From NCBI GenBank assembly GCA_963799455.1, contig CAWCXF010000007.1, positions 434,001 through 498,000 on the forward strand: a DNA stretch of 64,000 nucleotides, written 5' to 3'. Source of the DNA: CAWCXF01 sp963799455 (GTDB lineage: Bacteria; Pseudomonadota; Alphaproteobacteria; Rhodobacterales; Rhodobacteraceae). How positions within the stretch are numbered: the first letter of the stretch is position 1; every line of letters begins with the position of its first letter. The notes under the pieces were generated by a model. It saw only the letters and a list, made by a program, of their open reading frames with translations, was not told the DNA's origin and ran no database searches. The translations under genes were made by a program, and so were the position numbers. Positions 1-8,977 of the stretch are shown piece by piece.

Positions 1-577
<577 letters not shown>

Positions 578-580
578 GAT

Positions 581-1447
581 TTAGCCTTGCTCCTTTGAGT
601 GAACGTCGCGATGAACATCGCACGCCACGATCCCCACGTCTTTATCGCCAACGCCCGCAGCGATGAGGAAGTCCGCGCGCTTGGCGATGGCGGGGAGCAC
701 CGTCAGCGGCGCGTCGCCGGCGGCGTCGAGCATGAGCCCGAGGTCCTTGCGCGCCATCTTGAGCGTCCAAGACGTCTCGAAGTCTCCGTCCGCCATCTTC
801 TTGCCGCGACCGCCGAGGACCCAGTTCAGATCGAAGTGTTCGAAGAGACCGAGGACATCGTTCGGCTTCAGGCCATGAGGCGCGCCGACGGTGAAGACAT
901 CCGCGAGGCCGCCCACCAGAGAGAGAATCAGACCGTTGCCGACGAGCTTCATCGCGGCGGCACGACCAGGCTCGTCGCCGAGGTACCAGATCTTGCCGCT
1001 CATCGGCGCCAGCGCGGCTTCGGCTCTTGCGTACGCGTCCTTTGGGCCGGAGACGACCATGACGCCGGTACCCGCGCGACATGCGGCCGGTGACATAAAC
1101 ACCGGCGCGTCGAGGAGTGGCACTGCGTGAGACCAGTTCGCTTGGCGCTCTCGCGTTTGGTCCGCGGAGGTTGTGCTGTGGTCGATGAGCACAGCGTTCG
1201 CTTTGGCTGCGGCGACGACCCCCGGGAGCACCGAGTCGACGGCGTCGTCACTGGTGAGCGCGACATGGATAAAGTCTGCGGCCGCGACGGCTTGTCCCGC
1301 GCTGGGGTGAGCCGTGGCGCCAAGGGCGACGAGGGATTCGGTCTTGGACGCCGTGCGATTCCAGACGTGGACTTCATCGCCTCGCTCGAGGGACGCTTCC
1401 GCGAGGCCGGTGCCGATCAACCCTGTTCCGATGAATGCTCTCTTCAT
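581..1447 (-). CDS. NAD-binding 3-hydroxyisobutyrate dehydrogenase-like oxidoreductase
   Basis: A 288-residue protein starting MKRAFIGTGLIGTGLAEA, a Rossmann GxGxxG nucleotide site at the very N-terminus, followed by VWNRTASKTESL, the usual end of the second strand in beta-hydroxyacid dehydrogenases. The C-terminal half carries the helical domain with MKLVGNGLI, matching the conserved catalytic-lysine helix (G-x-x-K-x-x-x-N-x) in this family. The ATG at 1447 is preferred to an upstream start at 1459 because GGGGAG lies just before it. Such enzymes reduce or oxidise short beta-hydroxy acids; the substrate cannot be read from sequence. It is immediately followed by the amidohydrolase gene, suggesting a small catabolic operon. 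Confidence 0.85.
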   Translation of the reverse strand: MKRAFIGTGLIGTGLAEASLERGDEVHVWNRTASKTESLVALGATAHPSAGQAVAAADFIHVALTSDDAVDSVLPGVVAAAKANAVLIDHSTTSADQTRERQANWSHAVPLLDAPVFMSPAACRAGTGVMVVSGPKDAYARAEAALAPMSGKIWYLGDEPGRAAAMKLVGNGLILSLVGGLADVFTVGAPHGLKPNDVLGLFEHFDLNWVLGGRGKKMADGDFETSWTLKMARKDLGLMLDAAGDAPLTVLPAIAKRADFLIAAGVGDKDVGIVACDVHRDVHSKEQG

Positions 1448-1601
1448 TGCTCTCCCCAAATCGTCGCCAGCATTAAGTGAACGTCATTCACATTTATCAG
1501 AACCGTCTCTGATGCGCAACGGCAACGACTGAAGGGAAGGCGAGTTGGGCTTTCCACGGACGAACCTTTTTTACCCCGTCGTACAATGGTACTGCGATGT
1601 T

Positions 1602-2150
1602 ATGGGTGGCATTCCGTACTGGTACTTCGTCGAATATCAAAACAACGTGGAGGATACTCTCTCCTATTTGAGAGATCGTGAGTTCAACGCGGGGCGATAC
1701 GAGCCGGCGATGTCGGTGTTTGGGTCTGAAGACAAGCTTCGCCTTCGGTTCCCCGTCGATCTTGAGGCGCCATCGCCGGGGGCTCAGCACTCAAACCCAC
1801 AAGAAGCCCTCGAAGCAAGCATGGAGGACGGAACGCGGTCCATCCTCGACATCACAAAGGTGTCTGCTGAGCCTGTGGCGCCGGGAGACCCTGGTGATCT
1901 CATGGCGGTGTTTGGCGGCGGAGGCCGCGCCTTCCAGACCTCCTACCCCATCGAGCCACAGGTCCTTGAGGCGGCATTTGGGACCCAGCAACCGACGCGT
2001 GAGGTTGTTGAGCGGGTTTTGTTTGGCGCGCGACAGAATGAAGCGGCCGAGGCGATGTGGAACATCCCACGAGGGAGCGCGATTCACGTGCTCACCTACG
2101 AGGGGTCCGCACCCACCGAGGTCCTATTCCTCGGAATCTCCTTCGACTGA
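1602..2150 (+). CDS. hypothetical protein, 182 residues
   Basis: An open frame with coding character on the plus strand. I start it at ATG 1602 (MGGIPYWYFVEYQNN); an in-frame ATG at 1545 would add 19 residues that look less protein-like. The N-terminus has a hydrophobic/aromatic stretch then acidic and polar sequence, including FNAGRYEPAM. There is no signal peptide or membrane segment and I recognise no catalytic motif. The protein ends EVLFLGISFD. It sits alone between the divergent oxidoreductase pair and the SlyD-like gene. Function unknown. Confidence 0.6.
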   Translation: MGGIPYWYFVEYQNNVEDTLSYLRDREFNAGRYEPAMSVFGSEDKLRLRFPVDLEAPSPGAQHSNPQEALEASMEDGTRSILDITKVSAEPVAPGDPGDLMAVFGGGGRAFQTSYPIEPQVLEAAFGTQQPTREVVERVLFGARQNEAAEAMWNIPRGSAIHVLTYEGSAPTEVLFLGISFD

Positions 2151-2196
2151 TCGGATCAAACTGGAGAAAAGCGTTGGGGGCTGCTAAATCCGCGGG

Positions 2197-2688
2197 ATGA
2201 GCGACACCATCGAAAACGGGAAGGCCGTGAGCCTTGAGTACGTCCTGACCAACGATAAGGGCGAAGAGCTCGATCGATCCAAAGAAGATCGACCGCTGCT
2301 CTACCTTCATGGTTCGCGGAACATCGTGCCTGGCCTCGAACGGCAGCTTGAAGGCAAGAGCGTCGGCGATGAGTTCGACGCGCGCGTTCCCCACTCGGAA
2401 GGGTACGGCCCTAAGCAAAAGGTGAAGCCGATCCGCATGCCGCGTTCGCGCTTTCCCGCCGACGTCCCCGTCACGAAAGGCATGAGCTTTCAGACGCAGA
2501 CGAAGGAGGGCAAGACGTTCCCGCTCTGGGTCACCAAGGTCCAGGGGCCGACGATCATCTGCACGCCGCTGCACCCTTTGAGCGGAGTGGACTTGAACTT
2601 CCACGTGAAGGTTCTGGAGGTCCGCGATGCGACGGCGGAAGAGAAAGAGCACGGACACGTGCACGGGCCCGGCGGGCACGAACATTGA
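2197..2688 (+). CDS. SlyD-like FKBP-type peptidyl-prolyl cis-trans isomerase
   Basis: 163 residues. The N-terminal 70 residues have the split FKBP fold of SlyD (VSLEYVLTNDKGEELDRS, then PLLYLHGSRNIVPGLERQL), followed by the insert-in-flap region (DARVPHSEGYGPK) and a second FKBP strand (HPLSGVDLNFHVKVLEV). The C-terminus is His-rich (EHGHVHGPGGHEH), resembling the metal-binding tail of SlyD proteins. Such proteins are cytoplasmic folding helpers that isomerise prolyl bonds and may bind nickel. The stop codon overlaps the TTG start of the next gene, so the two are translationally coupled. Confidence 0.9.
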   Translation: MSDTIENGKAVSLEYVLTNDKGEELDRSKEDRPLLYLHGSRNIVPGLERQLEGKSVGDEFDARVPHSEGYGPKQKVKPIRMPRSRFPADVPVTKGMSFQTQTKEGKTFPLWVTKVQGPTIICTPLHPLSGVDLNFHVKVLEVRDATAEEKEHGHVHGPGGHEH

Positions 2689-3545
2689 GTCGCGCGTCCA
2701 CTCTTCTGATCGTCGCGCTGTTCGCAAGCGCGCTGAGCGCGTGGTCCTCGAACGCATCTGCCCAGCCCGCCGAGGGTTTCAGCTCCGACCGCCCCGGTTA
2801 CGCGAACTCGACGTCGGCGGCGCCTGTTCTTCGCCCCATCATCGAGACCGGCGTCGGCTTCACCTTCGATGAAGACGACCCAGAGACGCTCTCGGCGCCG
2901 AACTTGCTCGTTCGATTCGGACTCTCCGAATGGCTAGAATTGCGCTTGGCGATCCCAAGTGTCGTGGGCTCTTTTGCGCCGGGGCCAAACGGCGTCGGCT
3001 TCGGCGACACGACCATCGGCCTCAAGGTCGCCGCGTCGCCCACGGAGCGCTTCTCCACCAGTCTCGTCCCAAGCTTGTCCATCGCGACGGAAGGTGGCGT
3101 CAACACCGGCCGTATCGAGTGGAACTGGCTTGTGTCTCTCAGCAGCGTCTCCATCGGCGGCAACCTTGCTGCCGGCACCGCGAACCTCGGTGGAGCCCCA
3201 GTCGTCCAAGGCGAAGCCAGCGTTGCGCTCGGCATTTCGATCACCGACGCCGTCGGTGTGTACGGACAGTTCTTCATGATCTGGCCGCGCGGCCTCGATC
3301 CGCTCCCCTACGTGGGCGCAGGCTTCACCGCGCAGGTCGCCGCACGCTTTCAGCTCGACGCGTCCATCGACGTCGGGCTCACCGACGACACGACGCGAAT
3401 CATCATCGGCGCCGGCATGACCGTGTTGATCGGCGAGGGCGAAGATTCGGAAGTCGCGCAGCCCGCGCCGCAGCCCGCGTTCCAACCGGCGCCACAACCT
3501 GCGCCGCGCTCAGAGCCGAGCGTCTACGATCCCTCGGCGCTCTGA
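2685..3545 (+). CDS. outer-membrane beta-barrel protein (transporter/MetA-like family)
   Basis: 286 residues starting at TTG 2685, overlapping the stop of the SlyD-like gene (ATTGA). A cleavable signal peptide is visible (STLLIVALFASALSA ... NASAQ). The mature part begins FSSDRPGYANST, a common start of the 'MetA-pathway/transporter' outer-membrane family, and continues as alternating amphipathic strands rich in Gly and aromatic residues, as in a 10-12 strand barrel. The C-terminus carries a Pro/Ala/Gln-rich tail (APQPAFQPAPQPAP) that may face the periplasm. Substrate unknown. Barrel assignment rests on strand pattern, not on a solved relative. Confidence 0.7.
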   Translation: MSRASTLLIVALFASALSAWSSNASAQPAEGFSSDRPGYANSTSAAPVLRPIIETGVGFTFDEDDPETLSAPNLLVRFGLSEWLELRLAIPSVVGSFAPGPNGVGFGDTTIGLKVAASPTERFSTSLVPSLSIATEGGVNTGRIEWNWLVSLSSVSIGGNLAAGTANLGGAPVVQGEASVALGISITDAVGVYGQFFMIWPRGLDPLPYVGAGFTAQVAARFQLDASIDVGLTDDTTRIIIGAGMTVLIGEGEDSEVAQPAPQPAFQPAPQPAPRSEPSVYDPSAL

Positions 3546-3566
3546 TTTATCGACTATCCTCTGGCG

Positions 3567-4088
3567 ATGGCTGAACTCCACTGCCCCAGCTGCCAGAATA
3601 CCCTGGAAGAAGTCTCTCTCTACCAGACTATCGTGGCCGGCTGCCGTGCTTGCGGCGGCATGTGGTTCGACCACGCGGCAACGCAGATCTTGGCCCAAGC
3701 ACGGCTACACCCAAGCTTTATGAACGTCGTCGATGGCTTCGACGCGTCTACGGTCACGGAGCCACCCGCGAGGCGTGAACCTTCGTATCGAGACCCTGCG
3801 GAGGGCCAACGATCGTGTCCGGAGTGTCAGCTGCCCTTGGAGCAGACCGATGCTTCGAACGACGTTCGTGTGGATGTCTGCGACTCACACGGCGTGTTCT
3901 TTGACCGCCACGAAGTGCGAGCGATGCACGGGACACTCAGACTGCGAGCTAAGAAGGCCGCCCCCGTCGCCGCGACGTCCGCAAGACCTGCGGAAGCCCA
4001 AGGACCCGAGCCCGCTGCAAACGACTCGAAGCTCTCGGCTCTCGATGTCGTCGGAAGCCTCCTCGATGTGCTCTCTATTTTCGGATAG
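3567..4088 (+). CDS. zf-TFIIB-type zinc-ribbon protein
   Basis: 173 residues with two zinc-ribbon units. The first is HCPSCQNTL ... CRACGGMWFD (residues 5-35), the second SCPECQLPL ... CDSHGVFFDRHE (about 72-106). The CxxC-x(n)-CxxCGGxWxD layout is that of bacterial zf-TFIIB domain proteins; the second unit has lost one cysteine of its C-terminal pair (CDSH). An Ala/Pro-rich linker precedes a short C-terminal helix (LSALDVVGSLLDVLSIFG). Role unknown; the family is widespread and poorly characterised. Its 3' end overlaps the 3' end of the convergent regulator gene by 14 bases. Confidence 0.8.
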   Translation: MAELHCPSCQNTLEEVSLYQTIVAGCRACGGMWFDHAATQILAQARLHPSFMNVVDGFDASTVTEPPARREPSYRDPAEGQRSCPECQLPLEQTDASNDVRVDVCDSHGVFFDRHEVRAMHGTLRLRAKKAAPVAATSARPAEAQGPEPAANDSKLSALDVVGSLLDVLSIFG

Positions 4089-4947
4089 TTGCCGATGAGG
4101 CGGCTTGTCCGAGCCCCTGGCACATCGCCGCGGTGCTTTCGTTGGCGGGAAACCAGTGTTCGATTCGGAGTTCATCGAGGAGTACCGTTTGAGGCGCCTG
4201 GAACGAGGTGACCGTCGTGACAAAGCGAAGCATGTGCTCGCCGTACTTAAGGTGCACGCCGACCACCGCGGACGCCGGCACGCTCAGATCCGCATTGCGC
4301 CAGTCGTCGGCCAACGTGGGCATCTCGAGGATCCGGCTCAGGACTTCTTGAAGCGGACCGTTGTCGGGCTCGGCGAGGGCTTCGCGCTGGATACGCCAAA
4401 GTAGCGTGCGCCCAACTTCATCGAAGTTGGCGAGGGCGGGCTGAGCGCCGGCAGGGTCGAAGGTCAAGAGCGCCAGATTCAATCCCGAGGCAAGGGACGC
4501 CGCCAGGTCTGGCATGATCGCCGAGAAGAGCGCGTGGCCACCCGCGTTGAGGTCGATGGCGTTGTACGCACTATCCATCACGATGAGGGGAAAGGGGTCG
4601 TGATGAGCTTTCATGAGGCGAAGCGCGTCTCGAATCTCCTCAGGTAGAGATGCTGCGTCTCCTTCAGGGTAGGCGTGCTCATGCCCCGCCGCCTCGAGCA
4701 TGGCGTTGATGTGGCGGAGAGGTACATCCAGCGAAGCTCCGAGGCGCAGCACCATGTCCGCACTCGGCACAGAGCGGCCGGTTTCCAAGAAGCTCACGTG
4801 GCGGCCTGAGACGCCGGAGGCGATGGCCAGGTCGAGCTGACTCAACCCGCGTTGGCCGCGCCAGTGTTTCAACAGGGCCGGAAAGAGGCCCGTTCGATTT
4901 GCTTTCTTCACGTCTTCATTCTTCTCGAAGGAAGAGTATTCGGCCAT
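4075..4947 (-). CDS. XRE-family regulator with MmyB-like ligand-binding domain
   Basis: 290 residues. An HTH of the XRE type occupies about residues 22-80 (LLKHWRGQRGLSQLDLAIAS, then SGRHVSFLETGRSVPS). The rest matches the PAS-like MmyB ligand-binding domain (PLIVMDSAYNAIDLNAGG ... VLLDELRIEHWFPANESTA), which in relatives is thought to bind fatty-acid-like or other small ligands. It is transcribed divergently from an alpha/beta hydrolase gene across a 95-bp gap that contains a 22-bp inverted repeat. Regulators of this family commonly control a divergently placed enzyme gene, so local control is the obvious inference. Confidence 0.9.
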   Translation of the reverse strand: MAEYSSFEKNEDVKKANRTGLFPALLKHWRGQRGLSQLDLAIASGVSGRHVSFLETGRSVPSADMVLRLGASLDVPLRHINAMLEAAGHEHAYPEGDAASLPEEIRDALRLMKAHHDPFPLIVMDSAYNAIDLNAGGHALFSAIMPDLAASLASGLNLALLTFDPAGAQPALANFDEVGRTLLWRIQREALAEPDNGPLQEVLSRILEMPTLADDWRNADLSVPASAVVGVHLKYGEHMLRFVTTVTSFQAPQTVLLDELRIEHWFPANESTAAMCQGLGQAASSATIRK

Positions 4948-4958
4948 CGTTCGGGCGT

Positions 4959-4980
4959 CACTTACCTCGTCAGGTAGGTG
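4959..4980. promoter_or_regulatory. candidate operator, 22-bp inverted repeat
   Basis: CACTTACCT (4959-4967), spacer CGTC, AGGTAGGTG (4972-4980): 9-bp arms with one mismatch. It lies in the 95-bp gap between the XRE/MmyB-like regulator and the divergent hydrolase, 12 bases from the regulator start codon, which is where an autoregulatory operator would be expected. Binding is inferred, not shown. Confidence 0.6.
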
Positions 4981-5042
4981 CGGCCGTTCATCCTCCGTGC
5001 TTCGTTTTCCCCACGATCACTTCCAAGAGAGGAACGAAGGAA

Positions 5043-5966
5043 ATGCCACATGTTACTTCACGGGACGCAGCCAACCTGTTTCGCCGCCCGCCAGATCGCT
5101 TCATCCACGTGGGCGAAGGCGAGGTCGCCTACCGAAAAGTAGGAGGCGGCCCAGATGTGCTCTTCGTGCACGGTTGGCCAGTCAGCGGAGCCACCTTTCG
5201 GCACTTGCTCCCCCGTCTCGCCGAGACCTTCACCTGTCACATCCTTGACCTCGTTGGCGCCGGCGAGAGTCGCTTCGACAAGGACACTCGCATCGACATT
5301 GCCCAACACATCGAGAGCCTTCGCCGCGTCGCCGATGCGTTGGCGCTCTCCAACTTTGCGGTGGTGGGACACAACAGCGGCGGGATGATGGCGCGGCACG
5401 CCTTCGCCAACGACCCGCGGCTACGCGCCATGGGTCTCATCAACACCGAACAGCCCCAAGGCCTCGCTTGGCCATTTCGGCGCTTTCTTCTGATGAGCAA
5501 ACTGCCACGCTTCGCGGACATTCTTGGGTGGACCGTCATGCAGCCGCGCTTGCGCAAGCACTCGATGCTCCTCGGCGAGTGCTTCACAGACCGCGCGCTC
5601 ATTGATGGTGAGTTCGAGGAGTTCTTCCTCGCGCCGCTCCATCGCGATGCAAAGCGACGGTGGGCTGCGGGGCAGCTCGTTCGCAGCTTCGACACCCAGT
5701 TTGTGTCGGACCTGGCCGTGGTTCACCGCCAGATCCATGTCCCTGTTCAGCTCGTTTGGGGAGAGGACGACCCGTTCTTCCCGGTCGGGTGGGCGCGCGA
5801 AATGGTCGAAACGTTCCCCAACGCCCGCCTTCACGTCGTTCCAAAGGCGAAGCTCTTCTGCCATGAAGAACGTCCCGACGAAGTCGCCAAGGCTCTCGCG
5901 TCGACGCTCCTCGGAGCGCGGGCTGAGGGGCGTTTGCCTTGGACGGTTTCGAAGGAGGCACGCTGA
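5043..5966 (+). CDS. alpha/beta hydrolase with Asn at the nucleophile position
   Basis: 307 residues. The start ATG at 5043 follows GAGGAACGAAGGAA; an upstream in-frame start at 4899 would run back through the operator and into the regulator gene. The fold is that of haloalkane-dehalogenase/epoxide-hydrolase-like enzymes: oxyanion region VHGWPVSG, nucleophile elbow VVGHNSGGMMARH, cap domain about residues 130-230, acid WGEDDPFF, and catalytic histidine in FCHEERPDEVA. In close relatives the elbow reads GHDSGG, with Asp as nucleophile; here that residue is Asn. Either the neighbouring Ser serves, or activity is altered. Probably controlled by the divergent regulator; the next gene overlaps its stop. 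Confidence 0.85.
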   Translation: MPHVTSRDAANLFRRPPDRFIHVGEGEVAYRKVGGGPDVLFVHGWPVSGATFRHLLPRLAETFTCHILDLVGAGESRFDKDTRIDIAQHIESLRRVADALALSNFAVVGHNSGGMMARHAFANDPRLRAMGLINTEQPQGLAWPFRRFLLMSKLPRFADILGWTVMQPRLRKHSMLLGECFTDRALIDGEFEEFFLAPLHRDAKRRWAAGQLVRSFDTQFVSDLAVVHRQIHVPVQLVWGEDDPFFPVGWAREMVETFPNARLHVVPKAKLFCHEERPDEVAKALASTLLGARAEGRLPWTVSKEAR

Positions 5967-6286
5967 TGAAGTGCGCCAAAGCCTTGTCCATCGCTCTTCT
6001 CGTTCCCTTCTCCGCCCTCACCGCATACTCGGTCTTTGACGTCGGTCTCCTTGGCGTCTTCGAACATCAACTCGCCAGCTCCGGCGGCTGGCAGGTGCTC
6101 GCAGACCTCGTCATCGCCATTGTGCTCATCCTCTTTTGGCTCGTCCCAGACGCGAGGCGAAGCGGCCGCAACCCATGGCCCTACGTCTTTCTCTCGCTCG
6201 CCGCCGGCTCCTTCGGACCCTTGCTCTACCTCACCCTCGCGAAGCGAGAAATCCAAGCGTCCAGCAAAGAGACCCGACGTGAATGA
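5966..6286 (+). CDS. small membrane protein, DUF2834-like
   Basis: 106 residues starting at an ATG that overlaps the stop of the hydrolase gene (TGATG), preceded by GAAGGAGG. It has three predicted membrane segments: residues about 5-25 (LSIALLVPFSALTAYSVF), 42-62 (VLADLVIAIVLILFWLVP) and 72-92 (YVFLSLAAGSFGPLLYLTL). The layout with DARRSGRNPWPYV between helices 2 and 3 resembles DUF2834 proteins, whose function is unknown. The family call is by eye. Cotranscription with the hydrolase is almost certain from the overlap. Confidence 0.7.
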   Translation: MKCAKALSIALLVPFSALTAYSVFDVGLLGVFEHQLASSGGWQVLADLVIAIVLILFWLVPDARRSGRNPWPYVFLSLAAGSFGPLLYLTLAKREIQASSKETRRE

Positions 6287-6437
6287 AGCGAAACTAACGT
6301 TTCGAGTTATGAGATGAAGTACTAGTTGTATCTCGGTGGCGTCGAGTTCCGCCGAGCTCGCGTGTGGGTTCGCGACGCCGCGTCGCTCGAAACGATCCAT
6401 GGTTCCGAGTGTAGCCAAAGTTCGCTACGCTCGATGC

Positions 6438-7019
6438 ATGTGGCAGATCCACAGCTGGGACAAAAAGAAGAAGCGAGGAACCGTCCGCGCGCCACACTTT
6501 GGGCCGCTGTCGTTCGGGCCGGCGGAGAACCCCAAGGGCACCGACGACTTTGTGGTGGGCGAAGAGGTCGTGGTTTCCCTCGCCGGCGACCCAAGTGATT
6601 ACCGCGTGGAGTCCGTGCGCGAGGTCCGGCCGAAGCCCCAGCCACCGGCGACGCGCTGCGCGGACTTTGATGTGCTTCGTGGGTCCCATGACTTCTATAT
6701 GGTGAGTGCTCCGTCGGACCCGCTCGTCCTTTGGTTTGGCAACTGCTGCTCTCACTGCGACCCCGGTGCGCTCGTGAGCTTCGTTGGCGCGACGGGCTGG
6801 GACGAGGAAGCCGACGACGACGCCGTTTCCTTTTCGACGCCCCTCCTCCGTTTCGCCTCCCAAGAAGAGATCCAGCGTCACAAGGTGTCGGTGCCAGAAG
6901 GCTTCGTGGCGTACTGTATCGTCGACCAGCCGCAGCGACCCTGGGAAGACGTCTGCGATCCCTTGTTCATCGTCGCCAAGTCGGCGTCGGCGGAGCTCAT
7001 CCGGCCAGCGCGCGCTTGA
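6438..7019 (+). CDS. hypothetical protein, possible OB-fold N-terminus
   Basis: 193 residues from ATG 6438 (MWQIHSWDKKKKRGTV); an in-frame start at 6336 would add 34 residues of poor character. The N-terminal 65 residues (KKRGTVRAPHFGPLSFGP ... GEEVVVSLAG) recall the cold-shock/OB pattern in which KKxxGTV starts the second strand, but the RNP motifs are not clear. The remaining part has a Cys-containing segment (GNCCSHCDPG) and ends FIVAKSASAELIRPARA. There is no signal peptide. Function unknown. Confidence 0.55.
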   Translation: MWQIHSWDKKKKRGTVRAPHFGPLSFGPAENPKGTDDFVVGEEVVVSLAGDPSDYRVESVREVRPKPQPPATRCADFDVLRGSHDFYMVSAPSDPLVLWFGNCCSHCDPGALVSFVGATGWDEEADDDAVSFSTPLLRFASQEEIQRHKVSVPEGFVAYCIVDQPQRPWEDVCDPLFIVAKSASAELIRPARA

Positions 7020-7234
7020 CTATCGATCGCCGTAGACTCGCCTTGCTTGAAAAACCTTGTTCGAAAGCAACGGTCCACGCCTCGACTTGCAACGTCCTCC
7101 GCCGTCGACCCACTGAGCTGGCGAAACTGCCGTCCTGCATCGTCCCCCCCTTACTCGCGACATCGAGCTCGTGGCGAAGTCGAACTCGAGTTCCCCGGAA
7201 TGAACCTGTCGAAGCGTCAATCCAGGGGAACGGC

Positions 7235-8245
7235 TCACCAGCTCCCAGCCGCTTGCAACCCGACGCCGGTGTTCGACAAGGAAGGAACCACGGTGACGCT
7301 CAGCGACGTCGACTCGTCGGCGCTGTGGCGTCCGATCTCGGGGTGCAGGAGCCACGGCACGAGCCCGCCGGCGAACAGGCCAAGGGAGAGACCGGTAATC
7401 TGGTCTGTTAGATGATGGTTGCCTGTGGTCACCCGCCCCGCGAATGCGAGGAACGTCGCCACGCTCCATAGCCCGCAGGCGGAGTATTCGACGATATCGT
7501 TGTTGTAGATGTCCATGCGCGGATCGTGGAAACAAGCCAGTGCGGCGTTGGTTGTGACGATGGCCAGGTGGCCTCCGGGGAAACTCCGCGTCGAGTTGCC
7601 GGTGCACGCCGTCGAATCATCGCCGTCGCTGCACTCGATGGCTCTCGGACGCGCGCGACGTACCACATGTTGCGTTCCGAAGAACAGTGAGCCGGATACG
7701 GCGTAGGCCTCAAAGTGAAGCATCCAAATTCGGCCGGCCTTGTTCCAATCGCCCTCAATCAGCCCAGGGGCGAGTGGACTCACCGTCGCGTACGCCATAC
7801 TGGAGAAGTACGAAATGTCGCCGAGCATCCTCCACGTGTCTGCGGCCCTGCCGTCGGTCTCGAAGGCGTCGATGCCCCATCGGTCAAACCGCGATTGTCG
7901 CGTCCAGTTCGCCCCGTCCCGCCGCTCGATCACGTTTGTCAGAACCAGGGTCGTGGCCAGAACAGAGGGGAAGGTGATGGCCTCCCAGAGCGCGTACTTT
8001 GGCAGACCATCTTACTCCGCTTGCGGCACCACCGACTCGGCCGCCGCAGCGGCCTCGATGTTCGTGACCGGATCGACCGGCCCGGCGGAGGCGACGGGCA
8101 GATCGGCGCGGCCGGCGGACTCCTCTTCCTCGACCGACTCGTTCCCTGCGACATCGGTTGTTGGGCTTGGCGCTTCGCTCGTTTCAGTGGTTCCGACGGG
8201 CTCCTGGCCTTGAGCGGAACGGAGGGTGCGGTCACTGAATGCGCG
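7235..8245 (-). pseudogene. PAP2-family phosphatase-like membrane protein, interrupted
   Basis: Codons 8011-7235 encode a PAP2/phosphatidic-acid-phosphatase-like protein: a first membrane segment (ALWEAITFPSVLATTLVLT), a KxxxxxxRP-like stretch (VVRRARPRAIE), the SRSFPSGH-like motif as STRSFPGGHLA, and GNHHLTDQITG for the third catalytic motif. In the same frame, separated only by a TAA (8014-8012), lie 77 further open codons (8245-8015) forming an acidic Ala/Glu-rich linker (NESVEEEESAGRADLPV) with no usable start codon. A signal-peptide-plus-linker N-terminus seems to have been broken by a stop and probably a frameshift. The alternative is a shorter protein starting at GTG 7933, which would lose the first helix. 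Confidence 0.6.
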
Positions 8246-8296
8246 TCATGGCGGCCTTCTTGGTTGATGCATCCTCGTGGCGACAAACGACGGTGT

Positions 8297-8479
8297 TCAG
8301 CTGCCAGCCGCAGCGCCGAGAGTCAACTCCCCCAACCTAAGCACGCCTCTCGCGGGCGCACCGAGCTCGCGGAACTGAAGCTCGCCTTCTTCGTCGCGCA
8401 TGTATACGCGACAAGCCCGCAGCACAAGTACGCGTCGTCCCGAAGCCTTGCCCAGAAACAGAAGCAGGTCTTCGACCAT
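8297..8479 (-). CDS. possible small protein downstream of the lipoprotein
   Basis: A 60-residue frame beginning ATG 8479 (MVEDLLLFLGKASGRRV), 7 bases after the stop of the lipoprotein gene. It has a balanced charged/hydrophobic make-up (VLVLRACRVYMRDEEGELQF) and is placed like the next cistron of the same transcript. No family is recognised and no strong ribosome site is visible; it could be chance. Confidence 0.3.
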   Translation of the reverse strand: MVEDLLLFLGKASGRRVLVLRACRVYMRDEEGELQFRELGAPARGVLRLGELTLGAAAGS

Positions 8480-8486
8480 CACGAAC

Positions 8487-8918
8487 TCAATCCAATGGAA
8501 CGCCCATCATCGCGTGGAGCGCGTGGTGCATTCGGTCGAAGGCTACGGTGTAGGCATCCGGATCGCTCGCGCACGCGTCGACGACAGCCTGGGTGGAAAC
8601 GCGAAGCTCTTCGCTGACCGCTTCGTCGTCGTGCTCGTCGGCTGCGGCGTTGGCGAGCCCTTGCAAACGCTCCATGTCCGGGCAGACCGCTGCACCTCCG
8701 CGGTCGCCGTGCCAATGCTGGGAGAACGCGTAATGAAATTCGTCGAGGGCGGGCGCCATCTGGGGGTGGTCTGCGTACTCGTGCTCGTCGCCTTCGTGGC
8801 GCCGGTCGTGCAAGGGGATGTCTTCCCCACCCGCAGATTCCTCTTCGGCAGGCGCGTCGCCGCCGCAGCCGCCAAGTGCGCTCAACCCAAAGAGAAGGCC
8901 ATAAAGAACTTGCTTCAT
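8487..8918 (-). CDS. small secreted lipoprotein of unknown function
   Basis: 143 residues from ATG 8918 (MKQVLYGLLFGLSALGGC). The N-terminus is a lipoprotein signal peptide with lipobox LGGC, so the mature protein starts at Cys18 and should be membrane-anchored. An acidic linker (APAEEESAGGEDIPLHD) leads into a His-rich helical domain (HPQMAPALDEFHYAFSQHWH ... CPDMERLQGLANAA) that might bind metal, though no defined motif is seen. An upstream in-frame start at 9065 would overlap the RNA-binding protein gene and is rejected. The preceding gene on this strand ends 59 bases upstream. Confidence 0.75.
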   Translation of the reverse strand: MKQVLYGLLFGLSALGGCGGDAPAEEESAGGEDIPLHDRRHEGDEHEYADHPQMAPALDEFHYAFSQHWHGDRGGAAVCPDMERLQGLANAAADEHDDEAVSEELRVSTQAVVDACASDPDAYTVAFDRMHHALHAMMGVPLD

Positions 8919-8977
8919 GGCCTTGATCTTTACGTATTTTGGAGCATTCGTCGATGAGACGACTTGAGGGCGAAAGC

